Shown here: piece after piece, positions 1 through 7,891 of the stretch
How positions within the stretch are numbered: position 1 is the first letter of the stretch
How the letters are laid out: each line of letters begins with the position of its first letter
From: Streptococcus parasanguinis
Lineage (GTDB): Bacteria; Bacillota; Bacilli; Lactobacillales; Streptococcaceae
Reading direction: 5' to 3'
Length of the DNA stretch: 64,000 bases
Assembly (NCBI GenBank): GCA_905188195.1
Contig: CAJJKY010000008.1
Location: 34,334-98,333 of the forward strand
Translations under genes and position numbers: made by a program
The notes under the pieces: generated by a model
What the model saw: only the letters and a program-made list of their open reading frames with translations
Database searches by the model: none
Told to the model about the DNA's origin: nothing

Positions 1-81
1 TATGAGCGGACTCACTTGGATTCTGTAGTCGCAACAGAGCGCATGGTCGATGCCTACCTCAAGAGCGACTTAGTAGAATAA
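1..81 (+). CDS. 3' end of an unidentified gene (partial)
   Basis: The first 26 codons in frame 1 read through to a TAA at 79-81 and end in a charged segment (...DAYLKSDLVE). The start lies outside the window. The tail is too short to assign a family. It is followed by more than 400 bp without a gene, so it is the last gene of its unit. Confidence 0.5.
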   Translation, partial: YERTHLDSVVATERMVDAYLKSDLVE

Positions 82-198
82 AAATTGGAACTACTTTTGT
101 GAGCTAGTTTGAGAAAGAAAATAATGTTTTTTCTTAGAAAATAACATAAGAAGTCTTTTTATAAAATATCCAGTCCTTATAGTTTTTCAAATCAAAAC

Positions 199-362
199 TG
201 AGACTTTCCGCCGTGAGAAAAGTGCTTGAAATAGAATCATTTCAAGCACTCGGGAGTTTTGAAACTTTAGGTTCAAAACTAAGTCATGGAACTTCCTGGA
301 TTGCTGAAATCATCCACTGGATAATTTCACCTAACGTCCGTACTCACCTAAGGAAAGTCTCA
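199..362 (+). ncRNA. Candidate multi-hairpin structured RNA upstream of the oligopeptide-binding gene
   Basis: An 11-bp closing stem (199-209 with 352-362, perfect) and a second outer stem (213-217 with 343-347) enclose three hairpins: a perfect 12-bp stem with a 6-nt loop (221-250), a perfect 9-bp stem (255-280) and a smaller one (305-329). A terminator follows 25 nt later. The nested pairing looks like a folded RNA such as a cis-regulatory leader or standalone sRNA. The asd RNA motif of Lactobacillales is one family to compare. The strand is inferred from the terminator. No convincing promoter was found upstream. The rest of the 82-502 gap holds only the terminator and the next gene's promoter. 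Confidence 0.45.
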
Positions 363-386
363 AATAAGTCTTAAACTTAAATTAAT

Positions 387-410
387 AACTACTCTTCGGA
401 GTAGTTTTTT
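387..410 (+). terminator. Rho-independent terminator
   Basis: An 8-bp stem (387-394 with 399-406), a TTCG tetraloop and a run of T. It ends the candidate structured RNA or the upstream transcript. Confidence 0.8.
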
Positions 411-457
411 CATAAACTAAAATTTTCTGAAAATTCCTTTTCTTCTGAAAATCATTG

Positions 458-466
458 TGGTATAAT
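458..466 (+). promoter_or_regulatory. Extended -10 promoter of the oligopeptide-binding gene
   Basis: TG-G-TATAAT with the -10 at 461-466 lies 36 bp before the ATG. No good -35 is visible, which is usual for extended -10 promoters. It lies after the terminator, so this gene has its own start beyond the structured element. Confidence 0.6.
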
Positions 467-502
467 CTTAAAATAAACTTAAAATTTCTTAAGGAGTTTT
501 AC

Positions 503-2488
503 ATGAAAAAAAGAAATGTCATTGCACTTGCGGGAGTTGCCCTCCTTTCAGCAGGTATCCTAGCCGCTTGTTCGGGTGGTTCTAAATCATCTAGCTCAAG
601 CAACGGTCAAAAATTCTCATATGTCTATGAGACTGAGCCAGAAAACCTAAACTATATCACATCTGGTAAAGCAGCAACCCACGATATCACAGGAAACTTG
701 ATTGATGGTTTGTTTGAAAATGACAAATACGGTAACTTGATTCCATCTCTTGCAAAAGACTGGACAGTTTCGCAAGATGGCTTGACTTATACTTATAAAC
801 TTCGTGATGATGCTAAATGGTATGATTCAGAAGGCGAAGAGTATGCGGATGTAACAGCTAAAGATTTCATCACAGGGATCAAATATGCGGCTGATAACAA
901 ATCAGAAATGCTCTACATCATCCAAGATTCTATCAAAGGCTTGAATGACTACGTCAGCGGTAAAAATAAAGATTTCTCAGCTGTAGGAGTAAAAGCAGTT
1001 GATGATCATACCCTTCAAATCACTTTGAACCAACCAGAATCTTACTGGAACTCTAAATTGACTCTTGGGATCACTTTCCCTGTTAACGAAAAATTCGTGA
1101 AATCAAAAGGGGATAAATTCGCCCAAGCAAGTGACACCAGCTCTCTTCTTTACAATGGTCCATACATCTTGAAGAGCTTTACTTCTAAATCTTCTATCGA
1201 AATGACCAAGAATGAAAACTACTGGGATAAAGACAAGGTCTACATCTCAGATGTGAAATTGGAATTCTACGATGGACAAGACCAAAGTAAATTGGCCAAA
1301 TCATTCGGAGAAAATGCTCTTAGCTTGGCCAAACTCTTCCCAACTGGATCTGGTTACTCAGAGCAAGCCAAAGAATTCAAAGACGAAATCACCTACACTC
1401 CTCAAGATGCTGCTTCTTATGTTATTGGTACCAACATCGATCGTCAATCTTACAAACACACTGCTAAGAAGACCGATGAAGAAAAACAATCTACTAAGAA
1501 AGCTCTCTTGAACAAGGATTTCCGTCAAGCGATCAGCTTTGCCTTCAACCGTGAAGCGTATGCTGCTCAATTGAACGGAAAAGACGGAGCAAGCAAGATC
1601 ATCCGTAACCTCTACATTCCACCAACATTTGTCCAAGCTAATGGCAAGACCTTTGGTGAAATGGTGAAAACTCAATTGGATACCTACGGAGATGAGTGGA
1701 AATCTACTAAACTAGACGATGGTCAAAACGGTCTCTTCGATGCAAAGAAAGCGAAGGAAGAGTTTGCAAAAGCGAAGACTGCCTTGGAAGCAGAAGGTGT
1801 GAAATTCCCAATTCACATTGATATGCCTGTGGACCAAACGACTCCATCAAGAGTTCAACGGGTACAATCCTTCAAACAATCTGTTGAAGAAGCACTTGGT
1901 AAAGAAAATATCGTCATCGATATCCAAATGCTTTCGAAAGAAGACCTTCAAAATGTGACCCTCTTTGCGCCAAATGCGGCTGGCGAAGACTGGGATCTCT
2001 CTGATAATGTTGGATGGAGCCCTGACTACCAAGACCCATCAACTTACATGGATATCTTGAAAGCTTCATCTGGTGAAAATACTAAGACTTTCCTTGGATT
2101 TGACCCAAGTGAAAACAATGAAGCAGCTAAAAAAGTTGGTCTGTACGACTTTGAAAAGATGATCAAAGATGCTGGTGCAGAAACACAAGACGTCAACAAA
2201 CGCTATGAAAAATATGCGGCTGCGCAAGCTTGGTTGACTGATAGCGCCCTTGTTATGCCAACTTCTTCATCAACTGGACGTCCATTCTTGACACGTATCG
2301 AACCATTCTCAGCTCCATTTGCATGGACTGGTGGTAAAGGAAAAGACCACGTGATCTACAAAGGAATGAAACTCCAAGACAAAGCTGTGACAAGTGCTGA
2401 TTACAACAAAGCCCTTGAAAAATGGCAAAAAGAACAAGCAGAGTCAAATAAAAAAGCACAAGAAGATCTTAAGAAACACGTTAAATAA
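503..2488 (+). CDS. Oligopeptide ABC transporter substrate-binding lipoprotein (OppA/AliA type)
   Basis: This 661-aa lipoprotein binds peptides outside the membrane and presents them to an Opp permease. The N-terminus (MKKRNVIALAG...LAAC) is a lipoprotein signal with the acylated Cys about 22 residues in. The rest is a family 5 solute-binding domain, with the typical 'YVYETEPENLNY' opening and a late 'GWSPDYQDPSTY' segment. The ATG at 503 is chosen over an upstream in-frame ATG because AAGGAG lies 8 nt before it. No opp permease or ATPase genes are adjacent, so it is an orphan binding protein, as AliA, AliB and Hpp proteins often are in streptococci. Its position before a surface dipeptidyl peptidase suggests a shared role in peptide uptake (inference). 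Confidence 0.9.
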   Translation: MKKRNVIALAGVALLSAGILAACSGGSKSSSSSNGQKFSYVYETEPENLNYITSGKAATHDITGNLIDGLFENDKYGNLIPSLAKDWTVSQDGLTYTYKLRDDAKWYDSEGEEYADVTAKDFITGIKYAADNKSEMLYIIQDSIKGLNDYVSGKNKDFSAVGVKAVDDHTLQITLNQPESYWNSKLTLGITFPVNEKFVKSKGDKFAQASDTSSLLYNGPYILKSFTSKSSIEMTKNENYWDKDKVYISDVKLEFYDGQDQSKLAKSFGENALSLAKLFPTGSGYSEQAKEFKDEITYTPQDAASYVIGTNIDRQSYKHTAKKTDEEKQSTKKALLNKDFRQAISFAFNREAYAAQLNGKDGASKIIRNLYIPPTFVQANGKTFGEMVKTQLDTYGDEWKSTKLDDGQNGLFDAKKAKEEFAKAKTALEAEGVKFPIHIDMPVDQTTPSRVQRVQSFKQSVEEALGKENIVIDIQMLSKEDLQNVTLFAPNAAGEDWDLSDNVGWSPDYQDPSTYMDILKASSGENTKTFLGFDPSENNEAAKKVGLYDFEKMIKDAGAETQDVNKRYEKYAAAQAWLTDSALVMPTSSSTGRPFLTRIEPFSAPFAWTGGKGKDHVIYKGMKLQDKAVTSADYNKALEKWQKEQAESNKKAQEDLKKHVK

Positions 2489-2497
2489 GGATCGATA

Positions 2498-2525
2498 ACC
2501 GAGGCTGATGCCTCGGTTTTTTTGT
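2498..2525 (+). terminator. Rho-independent terminator
   Basis: Stem CCGAGGC (2499-2505) with GCCTCGG (2510-2516), followed by seven T. It closes the oligopeptide-binding gene. Confidence 0.85.
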
Positions 2526-2544
2526 GGATCAGATGAATATCTGT

Positions 2545-2573
2545 TTGATCTTAAAACGCTTACATAGTATAAT
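2545..2573 (+). promoter_or_regulatory. Sigma-70 promoter of the first X-Pro peptidase gene
   Basis: TTGATC (2545-2550), a 17-bp spacer and TATAAT (2568-2573), ending 34 bp before the ATG. Confidence 0.75.
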
Positions 2574-2607
2574 GGGAGTGTTGATTACAAAAAGTTAGGA
2601 GACTGAC

Positions 2608-5600
2608 ATGAAAAAGAAAACAATGGTTTCCATTGTCGCATCAAGTTTATTGATCGCACCGATGGTCTTGCATCAAGTAGCAGCAGCAGATGAGCAGACA
2701 GAAGAGTTAGCTCCATCGACAGAAGTGGTCCATGCTCCATCTACTGAAGCAACACCGACAGCACGTGACACAAGTACTAGCTCTAGTGAAGAAGGAGCGA
2801 GCTTGAGTGAGGCATCGCTGGATCGGACGGCAGGTGCAAATCAAGTAGCCCCTGCTACAGAAGAACACACAAGACAAAGTGAGCCTACGGTCCCAGTAGC
2901 AAGTCCAGCAACAACCAACAGGGAAGCTGCACCTCAATCTGCTCCCAGTTCAGAAGCTCCGGCAACAAGTAATGATTTAGCAAAGGTTACAGGTAGCACC
3001 CTTGCAGCTGATCAGGCCCCTAAAGAGTTGACGGTCCAAGATGCTGTTAATGGCTTGCTTCAATGGGCAGCAACAGATCCTAGCCAATTGGGCCAAAGCC
3101 AAGCAGATCGCGAACGCTTTGCCAAGAGTTTAGGCTTGATTGAAAAATCAGAAGATTTGACTCGTAAGGTTAGTCAGCCAGAATTGGCCAAGATGTATGA
3201 AACAGCTAAGAAACTCTACGATGCCTACCGGGCTGAAAAGAAAAGCCCGCTCTTTTTAAATGGTCGTGCCCAGCCGATTTTCCCTTATACGATGGGAGAA
3301 AAAGCAGACCAAGACTACAAATATGAAGACAGCCAAATTGTACGCTTCCCTGTCTATGTCGAAACGGACTACGACACCGACGCAGATGGCAAGCCTGACT
3401 TAGTCAAAGCCATTGTTCAACTACCAAAAGCAGTAGCGCAAGGTGATTTTAAGGCAGCCACTATTCTGGAAGCGCGCCCTTACGTAGCGGGGACGCTTGA
3501 TGAAAACTACGTGACCCTCGAAAGTTTGGGGCTTCCAACGGACGGTAGCTATGACATGAAGAAACTGCACAGCCAACCTGCAAAGAGACAGCCAGTAAGC
3601 AGTGAAACAACAGTAGAAGCAGCCAAAAAAGCCAAGGCATCGGATTGGTATTACTACAGTCCCTACGAGTATATCTATGACTACGAAGATCTGAACTGGT
3701 ACGACTATTTCTTGGTCAGAGGCTATGCCTTTATCTCGAGTGCGGGACTTGGTACCAAGGGATCAGAAGGATTTAACACCACAGGTTCTGATCTCGAAAT
3801 CAATGCCTTCAAGAATATCATCGAGTGGGTCAATGGCAAACGCAAGGCCTACACCGATAAGACTAGCAATGTTGAAATCAAGGCAGACTGGGCAACAGGC
3901 AATGTCGCTATGACCGGTCTCTCCTGGGCTGGAACCACGACCTTTGGTGTGGCAGCGACAGGCGTAGAAGGCCTAAAGACCATCGTTCCAGCAGCAGGGA
4001 TTGCCTCTTGGTATGATTATTTCAATAGCCAAGGAACCCAGTTTGGCAATGCGCCTTATAGTGATCTTTCATGGCTATCCCTCTACGTTAGCACGCGGAT
4101 GCTGGACCAAGACGACTGGGCAGGGATTTGGCAAAACTATTCCAACTACATCAACCAATTGAACAAGGACCAGTACGCCCATGATCGTAACTACAGTGAT
4201 GTCTGGAAGGAGCGGGATTATACCCTTCATCCGGAAAATCTCAAGACCAGCGCCCTGATCGTCCATGGCTTGAATGATGACAATGTCAAGACCAAACACT
4301 TTGAACTCATGTACGATGCCCTCAAGAAAGCAGGCCAAGATGTCAAGCTCTATCTCCACCAAGGAGATCACGTCTATCCAGCGGCTATGTCACGGGGATA
4401 CGGCATCACCGCCAATGGTCAGGACTTTTATGACCTGCTCAATACCTGGCTGACCCATTACCTCTACGGAGTGGACAATCACGTCGAAAGCTTGCCAGCG
4501 GTCCTAGCTCAAAACAACTATGATCCAAGTAAGTGGACCAGCTATGATAACTGGAAGAGCAGTCAACGTCTCTTCTTGAATGCAAGCTCGAAACGTCTAG
4601 AAGAAACCATTTCTAGTGATTATGCGGCTGCAGGTGTTGAGATCGCTAACCGTAATGAAACTGTCAGCAAAGCCTCCTCTAAGGCCAATCTGACCTTCGT
4701 TTCTGATGTTACTGAGGACACTACGATCAAGGGCCACATCCCTGTTCATTTCAAGGCAGCTCTTGCCAAGGGTCAAGGAAAGAATTTCCAAATCAACGCC
4801 CTCTTGGTAGATGTGGCAGATGAGGACTTTGACGTGGTAGGAAATGGTAGCGTCAAGCAAGATAAAACGGCAGACGCTTTCTGGATGGGAAGCAATTTAA
4901 GCAACCTATCTGTTGCCGAATACGAAACCATCAAGACCAAGTACAAGGTGATTGCGAAAGGCTGGATCAACCTTGCGAACCCTGAGTCTGGCTACGATTC
5001 AGCAAGCTCACGAGCTAGCATCGAGCCAAAAGTGGGAGAATACCACGATTATACGGTCTATCTCCAACCAAATCTCTATACGGTTAAGAAAGGTCACAAG
5101 TTAGCACTTGTTTTCAACACCTATGACCCATCTGATTTAACGGTGGAGCATCCATATGAAGTGACCTTTAAGACAGATTCTATCCAGGCGGCGATTCCAA
5201 TTGTTGAAAAGACCCGCGCCCAAAAGGCAGCTTATGTACCAAGTGCAACAGATACAGACTATGCGAATTTACCAGAAGTTGAAGGTGCTGCTCTAGTCGC
5301 TCCAGAAGTGCACTACAAGGAAGAATATAGGCTTCCAAGCCCAGAATCCTTTGTCCAACCAAGCCAAACTCTTCCTGAAAAAGCAGAGCAGATGCAAATA
5401 GGATCAGCAAGACAAGAGCACTCTCTTCATACACTAGCTGTATCTTATGGACCTCAATTTGTTTCACAAGGATTGGCAGAAGATCCTCAAGCTGCAACTC
5501 TTGTAGTGGGAGGAGAGAAAGCAGATCATACGCTTCCTCAAACAGGGAGCAAAGACCATTCTCTGGGTCTCTTAGGGGTGATTAGCCTAACAGCTTCTAG

Positions 5601-5637
5601 CCTCATCTTTTGGCGCAAAAAGAGAGAAGATGCCTAA
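2608..5637 (+). CDS. Cell-wall-anchored X-Pro dipeptidyl peptidase (S15 family), copy 1
   Basis: A 1009-aa secreted serine peptidase expected to remove X-Pro dipeptides from peptide N-termini at the cell surface. Order: signal peptide (about 1-27, ending QVAAADE), a Thr/Ser/Glu/Ala-rich linker (about 30-125), the S15 alpha/beta hydrolase core, a C-terminal jelly-roll domain, a Pro/Glu-rich tail, and a sortase signal LPQTG (976-980) with a hydrophobic segment and KKRED end. The likely triad is Ser439 (GLSWAG), Asp557 (GLNDDN) and His588 (GDHVYP). Its spacing is close to that of lactococcal PepX. The cytoplasmic PepX lacks the signal peptide and anchor. It is paralogous to the gene at 7892. Exact substrates are inferred; proline-rich salivary proteins or collagen peptides are plausible. 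Confidence 0.88.
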   Translation: MKKKTMVSIVASSLLIAPMVLHQVAAADEQTEELAPSTEVVHAPSTEATPTARDTSTSSSEEGASLSEASLDRTAGANQVAPATEEHTRQSEPTVPVASPATTNREAAPQSAPSSEAPATSNDLAKVTGSTLAADQAPKELTVQDAVNGLLQWAATDPSQLGQSQADRERFAKSLGLIEKSEDLTRKVSQPELAKMYETAKKLYDAYRAEKKSPLFLNGRAQPIFPYTMGEKADQDYKYEDSQIVRFPVYVETDYDTDADGKPDLVKAIVQLPKAVAQGDFKAATILEARPYVAGTLDENYVTLESLGLPTDGSYDMKKLHSQPAKRQPVSSETTVEAAKKAKASDWYYYSPYEYIYDYEDLNWYDYFLVRGYAFISSAGLGTKGSEGFNTTGSDLEINAFKNIIEWVNGKRKAYTDKTSNVEIKADWATGNVAMTGLSWAGTTTFGVAATGVEGLKTIVPAAGIASWYDYFNSQGTQFGNAPYSDLSWLSLYVSTRMLDQDDWAGIWQNYSNYINQLNKDQYAHDRNYSDVWKERDYTLHPENLKTSALIVHGLNDDNVKTKHFELMYDALKKAGQDVKLYLHQGDHVYPAAMSRGYGITANGQDFYDLLNTWLTHYLYGVDNHVESLPAVLAQNNYDPSKWTSYDNWKSSQRLFLNASSKRLEETISSDYAAAGVEIANRNETVSKASSKANLTFVSDVTEDTTIKGHIPVHFKAALAKGQGKNFQINALLVDVADEDFDVVGNGSVKQDKTADAFWMGSNLSNLSVAEYETIKTKYKVIAKGWINLANPESGYDSASSRASIEPKVGEYHDYTVYLQPNLYTVKKGHKLALVFNTYDPSDLTVEHPYEVTFKTDSIQAAIPIVEKTRAQKAAYVPSATDTDYANLPEVEGAALVAPEVHYKEEYRLPSPESFVQPSQTLPEKAEQMQIGSARQEHSLHTLAVSYGPQFVSQGLAEDPQAATLVVGGEKADHTLPQTGSKDHSLGLLGVISLTASSLIFWRKKREDA

Positions 5638-5734
5638 GGACTCCCCGTAGCAAATATTTCTAAAATGGCATCTTTTAGTGTAAAATAAAAGTAGAAATGC
5701 AGAATCAGTAGTCACTACTGAAAAAGGAGGAAAT

Positions 5735-6049
5735 ATGGCACACATAATCACAGATGCAACTTTTGAACAAGAAACCAGCCAAGGCCTTGTCTTGATTGAC
5801 TTTTGGGCAACTTGGTGCGGTCCATGCCGCATGCAAGCTCCAATCTTGGATCAGTTGGCAGAAGAAGTACATGAAGATGATTTGAAAATCTGTAAGATGG
5901 ATGTCGATGAAAATCCAAATACAGCGCGTCAATTCGGTATCATGTCGATTCCAACTCTTCTCTTTAAAAAAGATGGACAAGTTGTCAAACAAGTGGCTGG
6001 AGTTCATACGAAAGCCCAATTGAAAGAAATCATTGCAGAATTGAGCTAA
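5735..6049 (+). CDS. trxA: Thioredoxin
   Basis: This 104-aa protein is the standard length for thioredoxin, the cytoplasmic dithiol reductant for ribonucleotide reductase and other enzymes. The active site WCGPC has Cys28 and Cys31, and the cis-Pro region reads 'IMSIPTLLF'. A strong AAAGGAGG ribosome-binding site precedes the ATG. It follows the first surface peptidase by about 100 bp and has its own terminator. A weak TAAAAT (5681-5686) may be its -10. Confidence 0.95.
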   Translation: MAHIITDATFEQETSQGLVLIDFWATWCGPCRMQAPILDQLAEEVHEDDLKICKMDVDENPNTARQFGIMSIPTLLFKKDGQVVKQVAGVHTKAQLKEIIAELS

Positions 6050-6056
6050 AAAGAAG

Positions 6057-6088
6057 ACTCGTTTTCCAAACTGGAAAACGAGTTTTTT
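6057..6088 (+). terminator. Rho-independent terminator after trxA
   Basis: Perfect 11-bp stem (6057-6067 with 6073-6083), 5-nt loop and six T. Confidence 0.88.
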
Positions 6089-6125
6089 GATGCTCTTTAT
6101 TTCTTTCAAATAGACGCGATACCCA

Positions 6126-6154
6126 TTGACAGCGCTTTCTTATAGTGCTAAAAT
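6126..6154 (+). promoter_or_regulatory. Near-consensus promoter with cre-like site, no plus-strand gene behind it
   Basis: TTGACA (6126-6131), 17-bp spacer, TAAAAT (6149-6154) and a TG one base before the -10. A cre-like 14-mer TGACAGCGCTTTCT (6127-6140) overlaps the -35 and spacer and departs from the CcpA consensus TGWAANCGNTNWCA at two positions. Transcription would start near 6161 and run into the 3' end of the reverse-strand amylase gene. Confidence 0.65.
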
Positions 6155-6184
6155 GAAGCTGTATTTCCTATAAAATTTTTACAG

Positions 6185-6223
6185 GAAAAAATTCTCCTAG
6201 GAAGATGTAGATCCTAGGAGAAA
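6185..6223 (-). terminator. Terminator of the alpha-amylase gene (minus strand)
   Basis: Inverted repeat 6192-6202 with 6212-6222 (TTCTCCTAGGA / TCCTAGGAGAA). On the minus strand it is followed by a T run, seen here as A at 6185-6191. Confidence 0.75.
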
Positions 6224-6237
6224 ATTACGTATAAAGG

Positions 6238-7701
6238 TTATTGGCCCTCTGTATCTTGGGCTACCCAGACACTGACGGAGCGTTCTGCCACTGGGAATTC
6301 AGCAGTACCGTCTTCTTGGACTTGGACGGTTTCGCTACAATTTTCTAGTACATCATAGTAGGTGAGGCCTGCGTAGGATGAGCCGATCTCCATGACTTTT
6401 GTAGTAGCTTGGTTATTGGAAATCAAGCAGGCGATGGGTGCTGATTCTTCTGAACCTGAACGTGTCCAACCGATGCAATTAGGATCATCGAAGTAGTCCG
6501 TTTGTTCCCCATAGGCCAGATCTTTACGAACCCATAAGAGACGATCGAGGACCTCTTGGAAACTTTCTTGCGCAAATTGGCCCTCGATACCGTAGTAGTC
6601 TCCATAGAAGACACAAGGCAAACCAGCTTCACGAAGTAAGATCAAGGCATAGGCTGCAGGCTTAAACCATTCTTGGATGGTAGATTCCAAGGCTTGCCCT
6701 CGTTGGGTATCATGGTTGTCCACAAAGGTTACGGCCTGTTCAGGATGATTGAGTGCTAGTGTTCCGTCAAAAATAGTTCGAAGGTCGAAATTTTCACCCT
6801 CTTGACTAGCTCTAAAGAGGTTTTGGTGGAGGGCTACGTCGACCAGGTCATACAGGTAATCAATGCTTTCCAAGTACTCATCGTTAGTTTCTGTGTCGCC
6901 ATTCCAAAATTCAGCAAAGACGTAGAAATCTTCACCATACTTTTGGGTAATATTGTGGATGAAATTCTTCATAAAGAAGGAGTCGATGTGTTTGACCGCA
7001 TCCAGACGGAAACCTTCTACACCAGTCGTTTCGATAAACCAGTCAGCCCACTGATCAAGATTCTCTACAACCTCGGGATGTTTGAAATCGATATCGGCAT
7101 ACATGAGGTAATCGTAGTTTCCATTCTCATTGTCTACCAGATCTCCATGAGCCCAACCTTTGTTGTCCCCTTGGATTTGGTAGATCCCATTCTTATTACG
7201 TGAAGCATCGTAGTCCGTACCGGTGAAGTGGTACCAATGCCAGTGGAAGTCATTATAGGCGCCATTTCGGCCATCAAAGGTGAATTTAGTCCATCCTTGA
7301 ATGGTGAAGGGCTCAGTGAGAACCTTGTTTCGATCCATAGGATCGACCTCAACGACCTCGAATTCCTCTAAGCCATCAGCGGCAGCTTTATGGTTGAGTA
7401 CGACATCGGCCATTGGTTGAATCCCAGCATCTTTGAGGGCTTGAATGGCTTGAAGATAATCGTCTTTGAAACCATATTTGGTACGAACCGTTCCTTTTTG
7501 ATCGAACTCGCCCAAATCAAAGAGGTCATAGACTCCGTACCCAACGTCATTGTTAGAAGTAGCTTTAAAAGCAGGCGGCATCCAGACTTTACGAATACCC
7601 AAGTCTGCTAAGTGTTGCGCATCTTCAGCAAGACGCGTCCAGTGGTTCCCATCAGCGGGCAAATACCACTCAAAATATTGCATTAAGGTTTGATTTTCCA
7701 T
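6238..7701 (-). CDS. Intracellular alpha-amylase (GH13)
   Basis: This 487-aa enzyme cleaves alpha-1,4-glucans. It begins MENQTLMQYFEWYLP, typical of the cytoplasmic streptococcal/bacillary amylases of GH13 subfamily 5, and has no signal peptide. The catalytic motifs are present: FRLDAVKH (nucleophile Asp), FAEFWNG (acid Glu) and FVDNHDTQ (Asp). The start at 7701 is preferred over an in-frame ATG six codons upstream because of homologue length and an AAGAAG site. It is transcribed opposite to its neighbours and separates the two surface peptidase paralogues. Substrates are probably maltodextrins or stored glycogen. Expression is probably under CcpA through the cre site in its promoter. Confidence 0.9.
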   Translation of the reverse strand: MENQTLMQYFEWYLPADGNHWTRLAEDAQHLADLGIRKVWMPPAFKATSNNDVGYGVYDLFDLGEFDQKGTVRTKYGFKDDYLQAIQALKDAGIQPMADVVLNHKAAADGLEEFEVVEVDPMDRNKVLTEPFTIQGWTKFTFDGRNGAYNDFHWHWYHFTGTDYDASRNKNGIYQIQGDNKGWAHGDLVDNENGNYDYLMYADIDFKHPEVVENLDQWADWFIETTGVEGFRLDAVKHIDSFFMKNFIHNITQKYGEDFYVFAEFWNGDTETNDEYLESIDYLYDLVDVALHQNLFRASQEGENFDLRTIFDGTLALNHPEQAVTFVDNHDTQRGQALESTIQEWFKPAAYALILLREAGLPCVFYGDYYGIEGQFAQESFQEVLDRLLWVRKDLAYGEQTDYFDDPNCIGWTRSGSEESAPIACLISNNQATTKVMEIGSSYAGLTYYDVLENCSETVQVQEDGTAEFPVAERSVSVWVAQDTEGQ

Positions 7702-7731
7702 CGTTATTTCTTCTTTCATGTGAATGTCCCT

Positions 7732-7768
7732 ATTTTACCAAAAATAGTTGGATGCGACAAACGTTTGC
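7732..7768 (-). promoter_or_regulatory. Amylase promoter overlapped by a cre-like palindrome
   Basis: On the minus strand: TTGTCG (7760-7755), 17-bp spacer, TAAAAT (7737-7732) with an extended TGG. The perfect palindrome CAAACGTTTG (7758-7767) overlaps the -35. It resembles a CcpA cre site placed to block RNA polymerase. Confidence 0.6.
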
Positions 7769-7891
7769 GCTGGAAGCAAGCCCTTTCTAAAAAAGAAATC
7801 GCATACATGAAAGAAATGAAGTGAGAATATAACATAATGGAGTCAGGCTCCGCTAGGACTGACTTTGAAAATGGTGAAAGGAGACCATTTT

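Noticed and set aside
1358..1675. Long reading frames on the opposite strand of the oligopeptide-binding gene and of many other genes
   Set aside because: They lie inside genes with clear family matches, lack ribosome-binding sites and resemble no known protein.
4075..5497. Three minus-strand frames of 87-105 codons inside the first surface peptidase gene
   Set aside because: Shadows of a GC-rich, well-conserved coding frame; no start signals or recognisable domains.
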